Shown here: positions 11,843 through 23,963 of the stretch, piece by piece
Position numbering within the stretch: the stretch's first letter is position 1
Layout of the letters: every line of letters starts with the position of its first letter
From: Stramonita haemastoma
Lineage: Eukaryota > Mollusca > Gastropoda > Neogastropoda > Muricidae
Direction: 5' to 3'
NCBI GenBank assembly: GCA_030674155.1
Contig: CM060323.1
Coordinates: 39,822,614-39,886,613 of the forward strand
Length of the DNA: 64,000 nucleotides
The notes under the pieces: model-generated
The model's input: the letters and a program-made list of their open reading frames with translations, nothing else
Database searches by the model: none
What the model was told of the DNA's origin: nothing
Program-made: the position numbers and the translations under genes

Positions 11843-14800
11843 TTTATATATATATTATATATATATATATATAATCTGAAGTGTTAGGGGAGGGTTGTTC
11901 CTCGGCTACAGCTCCAAGGTTCACCAATGGTGAAATTTTGTGTATGCAACCTTTAACCCGTTGGTAAGGTAGCCAATACCAATACAATACCAATACTTTA
12001 TTATCTCAGTAAACAGAGAAATTCCAACATCAAGGATATATATCATAAGTTGAATCAGAGTACTATCTGACCTCATGATTTTTGTTTTAAAAAAGGTTTT
12101 GTTTTTGGGGGGGTAAGGGGAAGAGGGGGTCTTGTTGTTTAGTTTTGTTTCTTTTTTTATTTTTTGTGGGGGTGGGGGAGGGGGTGTTTCCCTGGAATTC
12201 TTATTTTTAAAAAACCCTTTAAAGCTGATTTCTTTTGTGAAACTGAAGAATAAAATTTTGCAGGCTCATAAAAAAAAAGCCCACACATCTGTCATAGATG
12301 CTAGGCTAGGCTGCAGCTGTGACCGATGGCTTGCAGGGCTCAGACATACCAGGTATGCAGGCAGTTTGTGACATGGAGAGGGATCAACTCTGGAAAGTTT
12401 CATTTGCTTAAGAAGGGCGTTTGGGGAGGGGGGGGGGGGGGGGAATGGCCTGGTGGTTAGAGCATTGAGCTCATGATCAGAAGGCTTGGGATTGAGCCAC
12501 TGCTGAGGCACCCATTAGAGGGGATTTTTCCCTTGGTGTCAACATCAGTACTGACTCTACTCCCAGAAAAGTGCTTCAGATGAGACCAATAACCATGGTC
12601 TCGTGTGCAACAGGTGCAGAAAATCTTTTGCACATGGTAATAGCCTGTTTTGCCTCTTGGAAAACTAATTAATTTTATTTATATATATGTATTTATTCTT
12701 TTATATCAAGGATAATGGAATAAGCACTCGTGTGTTTTTTTACATCCAGTCCTCTTGTGTATGCAGTTTGGTAAATCTTGTCATCTGTTCCCACCGGCAC
12801 ACGATGGCCTACTCTTACGAAAAGCGGAACAGGATTTAATATGTGCGCAAGATGTTGTGTGTACGTTCACACATGGGGCCTCAGTTTGAAGTTTCATTCA
12901 AAGGACTTTTTGGGGGAGTGGAGTCAGCACTGACATTAACTCCAGAGGAAAAATCCCCTAGAGCGGGAATCAAACCTGGGTCAAATTGCGAGCGCAATAT
13001 TCTGACCACAAGGCTACCCACTAAGCCATTGCATGTGGTAAGAACGAATGACAAAATGATAAAAATGCATGCACTCTGGTGTCATATGTAGACATGATCC
13101 CCACAGTTGGAATGTGGCTACCGTCATAATGGGTAACCATTTCCACATGCAAAAATTTCACCATTGATGAATCTTGGAGTTCTAGCCAAGGAACAGATAA
13201 ATTTCTTAAGACACATTTCATGAAAGTTTTGACACAATAACTCAGAGACTGCACAATATCCCAGAGAGTCTTTAGGGAGTTAGGGAAGAAATCCAGACAA
13301 GTTAAAGCACCAACTGCATAATGAATTAGCAAAAGCATTTTCACTCAAAAGTTCCGCATACGTTTTTCTTGTTGGCAGAAACAAATATTAAACCTGTTTG
13401 TTTTACAGATGTGGTATCCAGTTTGTCTGCTGTAGTGTTTTTCAAGAATTCAGTCAGACTGGTTAAAAACTAGTAAATGCCAGAAGGCACATCTGCAAGG
13501 AAACTGGTTTCAGAGCTTTAGCTTCTGTAACCCAGTGGTATCTTAAAAGCATGCAAGGCAGATATTAAGCTACAAGATATTTCTGCATGTACATGTTTCT
13601 TTGCAGGTGTTGCACTGTCTTCTGGCGAGACATGGAAAGAACAACGCAAGGTGGCACTGGATATTCTGCGAGAGATGGGTATGGGGAAAAACGTCCTGGC
13701 AACAAAAATCAGGGAGGAGGTTGTGGATTTTCTGAAAGAGTTTGAGAGTCAAAACAGTCAGTCGTTTGACCCTAGCTGCATCATTCACCTTAGCATAGCC
13801 AACATTATTTGTTCTATCGTGTGGGGACAACACTATGAACATGGTGACCCTGTGTTCTTGAAATACGTCTCAGCGCTTCAAGAAAATATGAAGAATATAG
13901 GAGGCAAGGCTTCTATCTTAAATTTTCTTCCTGCCCTGCGATTTCTACCTGGGGACTTGTTTGCCTTCAAAAGTGTCAGGAAAAATGGGAATATGATTGG
14001 TGATTTCCTGAAAGAACTTTACACTGAGCATGTCCGAGATTATGATGAGGCCGGTGTGAAAGATTTCATCAGTGCATACATCCGGGAAATCAAAAAGAAA
14101 GCGGCATCAGGGGATCCCACAACGCTGAACGGTAAGTTTGTCTTTTGAGTACACTGCCTCTAACTGAACTAGTCCACTGCATCATCCAGGAAAGAAAACA
14201 TGGCTGTGTCTTCTTGATTCAAGCATGTTTTGTCAGGATGAAGGGGGTTGTGTGTTGTTGGTTTTTTTTTGAGGGGGTATGGAATTTAGTTTAATGTCCT
14301 ATCACGCAAATAATGTTATCAGCAAACACATAGAAATTAAACTCTTATTCTTTTTTTAAAATTTTTTACATTGAGGTTTCATCATGAGAGAAAAAGCAAG
14401 AGAGTGGAGAGAAGAGATTCAGATTCAGATAGGGTTGGGGTGAAGGATGGGGAATAAAGAAAGAGGAATATTCAGGACAATAATTTTTTTTTAAAAAGTT
14501 CTATCATTGTACAGAGATTTTGTTGTTTATTTTCAGTTTCAAACCTGGTCTTCATGGTCAGAAAAAATTTCAAAAACAAATTTGTAAGCATAATAGACTC
14601 TGTTATCACTTGAATGTTAAACAGACTGCCTTGGGAACTTTTCTATGTAAACAGTTTTCATAGCATGTTAAAAATCATCAATCCTGGAAGATGGAATGTG
14701 GCGATGCTAATGGCGGGAAAAATAGTCGCACATGCAAAAATCTTACGTTGGAGAACCTCAGAGCTCTAGCCGAGGAACAACAACAACAAAAATCATAGAA

Positions 14801-16926
14801 AGTAACTTTAACCACTTTGAACGATCAAAATACAAAAATAATATATAATTGGTATAGAGTAATGAGTGTGTACACATGCTCATATGCATGATAGAACAAG
14901 TGTAACCTCGAAGTCAGCAGTAACAAAACATTTTTAGATCTGAAAAAGTTTATTTGATAGTTCACACCGAGGCATCGTTTTTGTCAAAGACTTCAGCAGT
15001 TTTTGTTAATCTCATTTTCAGTAAAAGCCTGAGTCACCTTCTAGTCTTTTTAGCCATACCAGATCAAGGAACAAGACTTTGAAAGCAGTTGCATTTTACT
15101 AGAGATGGTTGTTTGTTTGTACACGAATTACCACTTTTGAAAAACTTATTAAACGGAGAAGGGGCTTTTTCTTTTATTTTGAAAGGTACTCTCAGGTTCA
15201 TTCCAAGTCTGCAGATCAGATAATGGATACTTCAGCTTTCTGTTCATTCAGAGGAGAATCTCATACAAGTGGTTGGTGACCTGTTTGGTGCGGGGATGGA
15301 GTCAACGGCTACCACAATCGCTTGGGCTATCATCTACTTTCTACACTACCCACAGGTTTGTCGCGTTTTCCTCTGTCAGCCAGTTACAATGTCTATTAGA
15401 TATGTGCCTTTTGTGTATGTGTGTGTGTGATTTTGCTGCCGTGCCTTCCATGATGTCACAGTGCTGCTGCTCTCCACGACTTATTCCCATTTCAGTCTAA
15501 CAGTCATGTACTCAGGCTGGTCTCTCCATCCAGAAAGCTATTTATTTATCTGTTTTTTCTTTTATATCGAGGATAATGGAATAAGCACTCAATGAGCTTT
15601 TTTACATCCAGTCTCCGTGTGTATGCAGTTTTGTAAATATTGTCATCTGTTCCCACCGGCACTTAATGGCCTACTCTTATGAAAAGCGGAACAGGATTTA
15701 ACATGTGTGCAAGATGTTCTGTGTGCGTTCGCACACGGGGCCTCGGTTTATAGTCTCATCTGAAGGACTTTTAGGGAGAGTGGAGTCAGCACTGATGTTA
15801 ACTCCAGGGGAAAAATCCCTTTGAACGGGAATTGAACCTGGGTCGTCAAATTGCGAGCGCTATGTTCTGACCACTAGGCCATCAGTTTCCCGTCCCCTGC
15901 TAGCAGCCCACAGGGACCTAGCAGTCTCTGATATCAGTACTAGTAGAAAGCTACTACAAGGCCCCCAACTGGAAGAGGCCATGTTTATAAATATCTGCTG
16001 GTCAGACAATGAACAGTGAAAACTTATCATTTTGACCCAGCACACACAAAACGTTGTGTGAAACAAAACCGGTGATGACTGAATACTTGCTGTTCTTTCA
16101 TCATGTCCACAGGTGCAGGACAGATGCTTCCAAGAAATTCAGGACAACGTTGGCACCGGCCGACTGCCAACTCTGCAAGACAAACTCAGCCTGCCTTACG
16201 TCGAGGCCACCGTAATGGAGGTTCTGCGCAGAGGCAACATTGTTCCTTTTGCCGTTCAGCATTCCGTGTCGGAGGACTTTGTCTTCCACGGCTACTACAT
16301 CCCCAAAGGCGCTGTCATTCTGCCGTTTATGGAGACCGTGCTGTCAGATGAGCAGACCTGGAAAGACCCTGAAGTTTTTCTTCCGGAGAGGTTTCTGAGC
16401 GACTCTGGAAAGTGTGTACGTCAAGCTGAATTCATCCCATTCTTTCTTGGTGAGTTTGTAAATTTTCAGTCTTGTCTGACATGATGGTATTTATTTATTC
16501 TTTTATTTCGGGGGTAATGGAGTAAGCGTTCATGTGCTTCAGATCTTTCAGATCACAAGCTGAATTCTCAATTCACTTAGGGTATCCCACCCCCATGTCC
16601 CACCCCCATGCGAAGTTCTAATTATTTTTTTCTTTTTCAAACATTTAAGCAGACTTTTTTTTTTCCTAGCAGGATTATGGACATGTGTTTTGTTGAAGGC
16701 ATTTTGTTTTTCAGTATGGTACCTGAATATTTTATGTACAACAGGGCGTCGGGTGTGCGTGGGAGAATCACTGGCCAAGATGGAGCTGTTCCTTTTCCTG
16801 TCGGCTATGATCCAACGCTTCGTCTTTCTCCCGCCTGAAGATGGCAGCCTGCCATCTTTACAAGGCATTCTGGGAGCCACACTTAGCACGCAACCTTTCA
16901 GAGTGAGGGCAGTGCCCAGAAAGTAA
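11566..16926 (+). CDS. Cytochrome P450, CYP2-clan type, 5 exons, N-terminal exon not found
   Basis: A haem-thiolate monooxygenase, probably of the ER membrane; the substrate cannot be told from sequence. Exons: 11566-11779 (start uncertain; 11593 is an alternative acceptor), 13607-14131, 15252-15355, 16113-16449 and 16745-16926. Phases 1, 1, 0 and 1 join without a stop. Landmarks in order: DPQEKFRIWRKQCGDIFSL near the N-terminus; C-helix WKEQRK; I-helix GDLFGAGMESTATT; K-helix EVLRR (ExxR); LPERF; haem loop FFLGRRVCVG with the cysteine ligand. The end RAVPRK is followed by TAA. About 454 residues are present, roughly 40-50 fewer than usual because the membrane anchor and proline hinge are missing. 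That first exon may be far upstream, unrecognised or lost. All catalytic motifs are intact, so it looks functional apart from the missing start. Confidence 0.9.
11820..11874. repeat. (AT)n in P450 intron 1
   Basis: An A-rich stretch followed by AT dinucleotides, about 40 bp after the exon donor at 11780. Confidence 0.85.
11895..11975 (+). repeat. Dispersed family G fragment (CAGCTCCAAGGTTCACCAATG)
   Basis: A short element of roughly 90-110 bp recurs on both strands. Its hallmarks are TCACCAATGGTGAAATTTT and a nearby GAGCTCTAGCCAAGGAAC or its complement. Further copies lie near 13092-13200, 14690-14785, 22250-22375, 27700-27800, 44595-44680, 48385-48445, 54335-54485 and 59770-59830. Confidence 0.6.
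12425..13030. mobile_element. Two SINE family A copies, divergent (+) and standard (-)
   Basis: About 12425-12665 is a diverged plus-orientation copy (GGCCTGGTGGTTAGAGCATT, then a body with GAGGGGATTTTT). About 12690-13030 is a minus-orientation copy starting at the tail (TTTTATATCAAGGATAATGG) and ending in the reversed tRNA head (CTGACCACAAGGCTACCC). Both lie in P450 intron 1. Confidence 0.85.
14150..15240. other. P450 intron 2; no gene
   Basis: AT-rich intron with one family G fragment (about 14690-14785). No coding signal was seen. Confidence 0.7.
15545..15895 (-). mobile_element. SINE family A, full length, minus
   Basis: Tail TTTATATCGAGGATAATGGA at the left; body GCGGAACAGGATTTAAC and TGCGTTCGCACACGGGGCCT; reversed tRNA head GTTCTGACCACTAGGCCATC at the right. 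It lies in P450 intron 3. Confidence 0.92.
16493..16545 (-). mobile_element. SINE family A tail fragment in P450 intron 4
   Basis: Only the terminal part (TTATTCTTTTATTTCGGGGG, then AATGGAGTAAGCGTTCATGT) remains. Confidence 0.6.
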
Positions 16927-16939
16927 CCCTCACCGTCAC

Positions 16940-17225
16940 AACCAGCCGCCATGGCGCAGTGGTTAGCGCCGTGGATTCCGGACTGGAAGGTCGCGGGTTC
17001 GAATCCCATAAGTCATAGGGATTTTTTCGGGCTCCGGCCGGCTCCTACCCAGAGTGAGTGTGCTGTGGGCTCAGTGGGGAGACTGGGACCACACAGTCGA
17101 GCTTCATCCACTTTACGGATGCGAATTTGAGAGTGTTGCTCAAATTACCTGACCAACACTGCAGGTGTCTGTATCTCTCGGGCCTGGTTGACGCCGGGAT
17201 ATATTATGACAGTAAGCGTAGAGAA
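16940..17225 (+). mobile_element. SINE family C (tRNA head) just after the P450 stop
   Basis: A tRNA-like promoter with box A (ATGGCGCAGTGGTTAGCGCC) and box B (GGTTCGAATCC) sits at about 16947-17007. An unrelated body follows (GATTTTTTCGGGCTCCGG and later CTCGGGCCTGGTTGACGCC). It begins about 15 bp after the P450 TAA, so it probably forms part of the 3' UTR. Confidence 0.8.
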
Positions 17226-17310
17226 CAACCCTGTCAAGTAGTCTCAAAGCGGATGCACCTCCACAGCAGCATCATTACATCATCCTCATCATCATTGATC
17301 ATCATGCAAT

Positions 17311-17316
17311 AATAAA
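17311..17316 (+). terminator. Candidate poly(A) signal AATAAA for the P450
   Basis: The first AATAAA after the stop codon, about 385 bp downstream and just beyond the SINE. If it is used, the SINE is inside the transcript. A later AATAAA at about 21257 is an alternative. Confidence 0.4.
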
Positions 17317-17319
17317 AAT

Positions 17320-17782
17320 TGCCTCTGATTCGGTGGCCTCCGTTGCTCTGGTCTCATGGTGACCTCAGATTCGGTTTCCCCATACGCTTCTGTGCCTGTG
17401 GTGAATTTGTGTCAAAGCCTTTGGGGTTGGGGTTCGTGGGGAGGCGGTCGTTGGAGGGACGTTGTGGTGGTCGCCACCTTGGGTGGGTGACTCACTCAGT
17501 CTGGCTCCGCGACTGAGCTAATACTGTCGTTAGTAGGGGGCTTAGTAGGTGGTGTCCTGCGTATGTTAGCTCAGAACAGGCACCACTGAACACCACCAAA
17601 GTGACCCAGCAGAAGTGCAGGACCCCTCTGGCTGGTGGCCCCGCGGCGGCCTAATATTGATGAGCTCCCTGTGGACTCCCGACCCCGGGGGTGAGACACA
17701 ACGAATCTGGGTATGGCTGTGGCGGGGAGATTGAAATGAGCGGCGTGGGAGCAGCAGTACGGGAGCATCACAGAAGACGAGG

Positions 17783-17821
<39 letters not shown>
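17320..17821 (+). mobile_element. Retroposon family D with A tail
   Basis: An element with GGGTGGGTGACTCACTCAGT, CAGAACAGGCACCACTGAAC and TGAGCTCCCTGTGGACTCCC ends in a run of over 30 A residues (about 17788-17820). A second copy lies at about 20745-21150. A reverse fragment lies at about 43945-44075. The A tail points to retroposition. No coding frame was recognised. Confidence 0.8.
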
Positions 17822-17824
<3 letters not shown>

Positions 17825-18290
17825 CACCGTCACCTGTCCAGTAGTGTGGTCAGCTGTTGGGCCACTGCTGAAGGATTTTGCAACCAGCTTTTTGCAACCA
17901 GATTTTGCAGGTTTATAGAGAACAATGTCTGGGTTGGTGCAATTCTAAGATATTAGTTATTACCCAGGTGAACCATTATTCACCTTTCATACAACGATAC
18001 AATAGCACACATCATACTTGCAAAAAATGAGGTCAGAAATTTAAAAGCGTGTATGAATAACATGTCAGTATCAGATCCAGTTGGACCCCATCTTATAGAT
18101 TTCAGGACCATTATACAGGTGTTTTAAGAGAATCAGTTATTTTTTTTGTCTACCCTGCCCAAGTTAGGGCCACCAAAAAGGCTTTTTTGTGTGTGTGAAT
18201 GACTGTAGCATAACAAAATACCTAAAGATGCCTTGTGTTTGTAAAGACACAAATTTTGTGGATGAATGAATGAATTTGGTATATGAATGT
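17822..18290. other. Spacer; no feature recognised
   Basis: No gene, element head or tandem repeat was recognised apart from a short (TGAA)n near 18260. Confidence 0.5.
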
Positions 18291-18294
18291 TCAC

Positions 18295-18605
18295 TATTTA
18301 TTTATTTATTTATTCCGAGGATATTGGAATAAGCACTCATACACTTTTCTTTACTTCCAGTCCCCATGTGTCTGCAGTTTTGTTAATCTTATCTTTTCAC
18401 ATTGGCACACGATGGCCTACTCTTACAAAAAGTGGAACAGGATTTAATATGTGCGCAAGATGTTTTGCATACATTTGCACACGGGGCCTCTATTAATTGC
18501 CTCATCTGAAGGACTTTTAGGGAGAATGGAGTCAGCACTGGTGTTAACTCCAGGGGAAAAAATCCCCTCGGACGGGAATCGAACTTGGGTCGTCAAATTG
18601 CGACT
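18295..18605 (-). mobile_element. SINE family A, minus, head truncated
   Basis: Starts with TTTATTCCGAGGATATTGGA and runs through GGAACAGGATTTAATATGTG and GGGAATCGAACTTGGGTCGT. It stops before the reversed box A region. Confidence 0.88.
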
Positions 18606-18902
18606 AAAGAAAGTGTGAAATTGGGTGGGATGTGTATATTTGACAGGTTTTCTTTTTATAAGCTGTCTGTTCCCTGTCTCACTCTTTGACTCAGTCATGA
18701 CATAAGCAAGAAACTGTGAGTGAGTTTTGGAAGGTAAAATATGTTTCCTATGAATTCCAGTAAGATCTGTCATTACAATTACAACCAGATCCCACAACTC
18801 AGTGTGAGTATTTTTCTGCAACCTTTCAGGTGTTGTCGATTCTTACAAAATCCATTATGAGAGAAATCATTTTCTTTCAGGTCAGTTCTGTGTGTGTGTG
18901 TA

Positions 18903-18933
<31 letters not shown>

Positions 18934-19189
18934 GATTTTGTCAGAACATGTAGGTAACATATTATTTTCCTGTAGAAACACTAGTGATGTAGTGTTAGAG
19001 CTGCCACAATAAGAATTATGTGGTCACTTTGGTAAAACGATGAAACTTTTTGTCGTCAAATTCAAATAAAAATTAACAGAATATATTTTGTCCCTATAGA
19101 TCACAGCTTAGAGGGGGTGATATTTTTGTGCATTCTAAAACATCAAACATTCATTGGTTTATTTACTCATTTATTTCAGTGCCTCCCTC

Positions 19190-19222
<33 letters not shown>

Positions 19223-19334
19223 GGAGGATGTAAAATATTCAACTAAAGAAAATCACTTCATTGTGAGTAACTCCAAGGAAATAGGATTTACTTGAAAAAA
19301 TGGGACAGAATAAAAACTGCTGTATACCCTCTTT

Positions 19335-20335
19335 TTAAAAAAAACAAACTTTTTGTTGAACCCTCAAAGCTTCTGTATACCCGTTTTTAAGGAGCTTTTC
19401 TTTCTTGACTACTCAAAGCTTCTATATAAATACCTTTTTTTAAAGAGCTTTTCTCTGTTGTCTTTTGAAAACTTCTGTAGCTTTTCTTTGTTTTACTCTC
19501 CGAAGCTTCTGTATAGATACCTTTTTTTAAAGCGATTTTCTTTGTTGAATACTCAAGCTGTTGCATACCTTTTTTTAAAAGAGCTTTTTTGTTGACTGTC
19601 CAAACCTTCTGTATACCTTTTTTTTTTTTAACCCTCTTAGTCCCAGACTGGGATATTTGCTGGGATTGAATAATTAGCCTAGATTTACACACAGTAGATT
19701 TCCATCATGCTGTGACCATCACTAATTGCTACCACATGTCAAAGCTCTGTCAGGCTAGAAGAAGAAACCCTGTTGAAAGTCTGGAAGTAATTATAGCTGC
19801 TGGTATGTACTTGGGAGGAAAAAGCCAGAGAGCATGTGTGCCTGACTTGATTTTGTGATGGAATGCGAAATCTAGGGGTAGTTTGTGTTCAGAGAATCCA
19901 AATGCAAGAGGGTTAAAGAGCTTTTCTTTGTTGAATCTCCAAAGCTTTTATATACCTTTTTAAAGAGATTCTTTGCTGATCTCAAAAGATTTTAAATATC
20001 TTTTTATTGAATAGCATTTCTTTGTTGAATCCTCTATGCTTATGGATGCCTTTTTTAAGGAGCTTTTCTTTGTTGACTCTCCTAAACTGCTGTATATCTT
20101 TTTTTAAAGATATCTTTTCTTTGTTAATTCTTAAAATCTGCTGTATACCAAAGCTATTGTGTACTTTTTAATAGCTTTTCTTTGTTGACTCTCCTAAACT
20201 GCTGTATATCTTTTTTAAAGATATCTTTTCTTTGTTTATTCTCAAAATCTGTATACCAAAGCTATTGTGTACTTTTTAATAGCTTTTCTTTGTTGAATCA
20301 AAACATTGCTGACTGGCCAGTAAATACATTACCCT
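19335..20335 (+). repeat. Degenerate 40-50-bp tandem repeat (TTTTTAAAGAGCTTTTCTTTG)
   Basis: About fifteen diverged copies of a unit containing AAAGCTTCTGTATACCTTTT and AAGAGCTTTTCTTTGTTGA. The array is interrupted at 19632-19912 by a MITE, which therefore inserted after the array formed. Confidence 0.85.
19632..19912. mobile_element. piggyBac-like MITE (281 bp, TTAA-flanked)
   Basis: The element begins CCCTCTTAGTCCCAG and ends GCAAGAGGG, with TTAA directly on both sides (19628-19631 and 19913-19916). CCC termini with TTAA target duplications are the piggyBac signature. There is no ORF, so it is non-autonomous. A second copy in reverse orientation starts at about 48123. Confidence 0.85.
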
Positions 20336-20744
20336 CTTATGTAACCTTTCATGTATAATGTGCCCTTTTTGACCATCAATCTCAAAATTGAACCCGGTGG
20401 TGATAGTACTTTGTGAGGTCATTAGATTTATTATTCTAATCAAGGTAAAAGAGTTGCTTAATATATCATTTTTGTCAGGTCATAGCTTTATTATTGATCA
20501 GAGTAAAAGAGCTACTTAGTTGATATATCATTGTTCATTTATTTTTCTTTCATAAAACATGGGACTTTTTACATCTATTAAGTCAGACATTATCCAGATT
20601 TGTTTTTGTTTTTTTATTCAACACCCATTTGTTTGAAGGAAACTTACCTGGCAGGTAAGTATTAATGTTATTTGTACTGAGCTGGGGAAACGCACAAACT
20701 GTGAGTTTGTTGGGTTGAGTATGTGGGAAGGGGTTAAGGTGTAT

Positions 20745-21150
20745 TGTCCACCCATACACTTCTGTGCCTGTGGCGAGTTTGTATCAAAGCCTTTGGGTTA
20801 GGAGTTCGCAGGGGATGGTCGTTGGAGGGATGTTGTTGTGGTCACCACCGCAGGTGGGTGACTCACTCAGTCTGGCTCCACAACTGAGCTAATACTGTCA
20901 TTAGTATAGGGTGTTTGCTAGCTCAGAACAGGCACCACTGAACACCACCAAAGTGATCCAGCAGCAGCGCAGGGCCCTCTGGCTTGTGGCTCCACAGAGG
21001 CCTGATATTGATGTGCTCCCTGTGGACTTACAACCCTGGGGATGCGACATAACAGATCTGAGTATGGCTGTGGCAGGAAGATTGAAATGGGGGGCGGGGG
21101 AACAGGAACATCACAGATGATGAGGCAGCTAAAAAAAATATATATATATA
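20745..21150 (+). mobile_element. Retroposon family D, second copy
   Basis: Shares CTGTGCCTGTGG, GTGGGTGACTCACTCAGTCT, ACAGGCACCACTGAACACCA and ATTGATGTGCTCCCTGTGGA with the copy at 17320-17821. Ends GATGAGGCAGCT followed by A/T-rich tail. Confidence 0.85.
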
Positions 21151-21779
21151 TAAAAATTTTTTAGATTCTAATTGAGTTACTGTAACACTTGTACCTAGCT
21201 TGTAATCAGGGAATTATTTGTCTTAATATTGAGTGAATGTAACACTGTTTTGTGACAATAAAGCTGGGTTTTGAAAGAATACATTGTTTTGAGTTTAATG
21301 CTTTATTTTGGGTAAACATTGCTCTACAAAATGTGTGACGAGTGAAAAGAGTGGGGTGTGTTTGTGTCAAGGTTGACAAGGGTGCCACAATGCTTTTCAA
21401 AGTATTGATCATTCCATGCAACATCTTTTGCCTTTGGGACCTTTTCTCCTACTTAAGACCTAAAGCCTGTTAGCAGTTAAATATTTATTCCCAGCAGAAA
21501 TAATGTTAAATACCCTTTTCCTTGTTCAGGCTAAAACATGGTGATATCCCAAACACACTTACTACTGAAGTATATTTTTCCACACTTTAAAAAAAGAAAT
21601 ATCCAAGAATACAAGTCTAAAGAAATACATGCATTTCATTACATTTACTTGGAACTTCTCTTGCACACACTTTTCAACAACTTTTCGTCCCTTGTACCTT
21701 TTCTAACCAGCAACATTGAAACCAATTTTCCCAAATATAAGAATAATTACATTCATCATAAAGTTTAAACATTTCACAG

Positions 21780-22100
21780 GGGGGAGCAAGATAGCCTAGT
21801 GGTTAGTGTTGCGCTTGTGATCTGACAGTCTGGGATCAAGTCACCATGGAGGCCATCCTGTTCCGACTTTTCATAAGAGTAGGCCATCGTGTGCCGGTGG
21901 GAACAGATAATTTACAAAACTGCATACACACAGGGACTGGATGTAAAAAAGCACAAGAGTGCTTATTCCATTATCCTCGACATAAAAGAATAAATCAAAT
22001 AAATCAATCAAATCAAATCAGTACTGACTCCACTTTCACAAAAGTCCTTTATATGACCCTGTAAACTGAGGCCCTGTGCGCAGTTCAACATCTTGCACAC
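21780..22100 (+). mobile_element. SINE family A, internally rearranged
   Basis: The tRNA head (AGATAGCCTAGTGGTTAGTG) is joined directly to the 3' half (TAAGAGTAGGCCATCGTGTG) and tail. It is followed at about 22016-22100 by a piece of the missing middle (TACTGACTCCACTTTCACAA). The body has been deleted or reshuffled. Confidence 0.8.
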
Positions 22101-22109
22101 ACAATTAAA

Positions 22110-23570
22110 AAAAATAAAAAAAAAACTTTTCCACCTTTTGGAAAAGTAGACCTTTTTGTTTTGGTGCAACGATAGTCCATTTTTTTTTTTTCATTATTTT
22201 TTATATAAACGCCATAATAGAAAACAGGTGGTCATGTTTTAAGGAACACCACTAAACCCAAAGTTAGGGATGTGCAGTACCTTAAACAAAAGTGGGTGAA
22301 AACAGCAAAGTGGTACTCAAAAATCTTGTCATTAGTGAACCTCAAGAGTTCTAGCCAAGGAACAAGATAACAAACAAGCAAGCAAAAACCCATTTCCCAG
22401 CAAAAAAAATAATGGGGGTGAGCAGAATGTTCAAGCCATCCAAACTTACATCCTTCACATTGACTATAATTCACAATTTGGTTTTCCTTTTTATTTTAAC
22501 AATCTTAGTAAGAAAAAAAAATTAACAAAACATGGATGCACCATCATCTCTACACAAACTCACTGGAAAATAAATGTAAACCAAGACTGCAAAGCAACAG
22601 AAACACCCAAACACCATTCATGCGCAATCACACTCGCACTTCATAAATGACCGTTCCTTTCATTCAGCTTCTAAACGCAAGTTTAACATCTCATGTCGGA
22701 TATTGAAACTGTACCTGTACATGCAACAGTCTATATCTGTACAAAACATGAAACCATGGAAAAACATCAAATGAATAGTCTATAAAATGTTATATGACCA
22801 ACACTTTCTGTGAAAAAGATGACCACACACTTATGGAACATTCAGCTTGTAATTTCACAATACATAACTGCTTCTGTTCATAATATGCTTGCTTTTTGAC
22901 TCTTTTAACAGCCATTTAGTACTGACCTGAAAGTCTGCACATCAACAATGCCTTATGAAAACATTTTTTTTAAAATAATACAATACAAAGAAATACCACC
23001 ACCACCCCACCACCCAAAAAAAATCCCAAAAACAAAAACAATGTCTTATGAATATCAAACTGTTCATTAACTGTGATTATGGTATCTAATTTGTACATGT
23101 TTATCTTTTGCAATTTTTAAAGTTTTTTTATCAAAATGTTGTTGAAGCCATCATATACACGTTACTAACAGATTAATTAAAGACATTTTAGCTGTTGCAT
23201 GAGTCAGATGTTATAAACATAATTCATGAAAATAAAAATAAAAGTGAGACTGATATGAAAAGGTCAATAAACAATAAAATTAACGCACTGACAATGACTA
23301 GTCAAGCTTTAGAGAAATCAAGACAAACATTTTCTAGTTTTGAAGTTTTATCCCCCCAAAAGTGACAGTTTTTTGCAAGCTGGAATAAAGATTATAAATG
23401 CTAAATATTCAATACGGACAAGACATCACATATGAAAATCATTTGCATGATATTACAACTGATCGCCAACATGTGTGAGCCTGACATGACTTTCTTAGTG
23501 CCTAAAAAGTGATAACAAACCATTTTTATGCCTTGCACACATATTCCTCTCACAGTGGACAAAACTGAAC
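22110..23570. other. Spacer, AT-rich; no gene recognised
   Basis: Contains a family G fragment (about 22250-22375, reverse). No coding signal was seen. Confidence 0.5.
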
Positions 23571-23574
23571 ACAC

Positions 23575-23790
23575 AGTAGATCGATGGTCTTGAGGTAACG
23601 CACCTACTTAGAAAAAGTTTTATGAAGGATTCATGTTCAATTCCTGCCTGAACAGGAACTTTAATTTCCTCTACTAGGCTTGAGTGGTGGTCTAGGGGCA
23701 AGTCTTTCAAATGAGACGATAAACAGAGGTCCCATGTGCAACACACATGAGTTGTCTCTGACTAAGAAAAAGGCCAGTCTCATAACCAAC
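23575..23790 (+). mobile_element. Diverged tRNA-SINE fragment
   Basis: A weakly conserved head (GTAACGCACCTACTTAGAAAA) and body (CAAGTCTTTCAAATGAGACG, CAGAGGTCCCATGTGCAACA) match an old copy of the family A layout. Confidence 0.55.
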
Positions 23791-23943
23791 CAAAACAGAT
23801 ATTTATAGAAACACAACAATAAAATTTTTAAAAGGATGGCACTGCCCTTGTGGTGAAGCACTCCCTGAATTTCACACAGAGAAATCTGCCACAACTGAGA
23901 GAATATACATTTTCATTTTGTATACATGCTGAAGTGCAACTGA

Positions 23944-23963
23944 TTTATTTAAACACATTTATT
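23944..23963 (-). terminator. LSM4: Candidate poly(A) signals for LSM4
   Basis: Two AATAAA hexamers on the minus strand (at 23944-23949 and 23958-23963), about 280-360 bp after the stop codon. They are the nearest pair downstream of the gene. Confidence 0.4.

Noticed and set aside
16947..17007. tRNA-like sequence with box A and box B (also in the other SINE heads)
   Set aside because: It continues directly into SINE bodies found repeatedly in the window; no intact cloverleaf with a free 3' end was seen.
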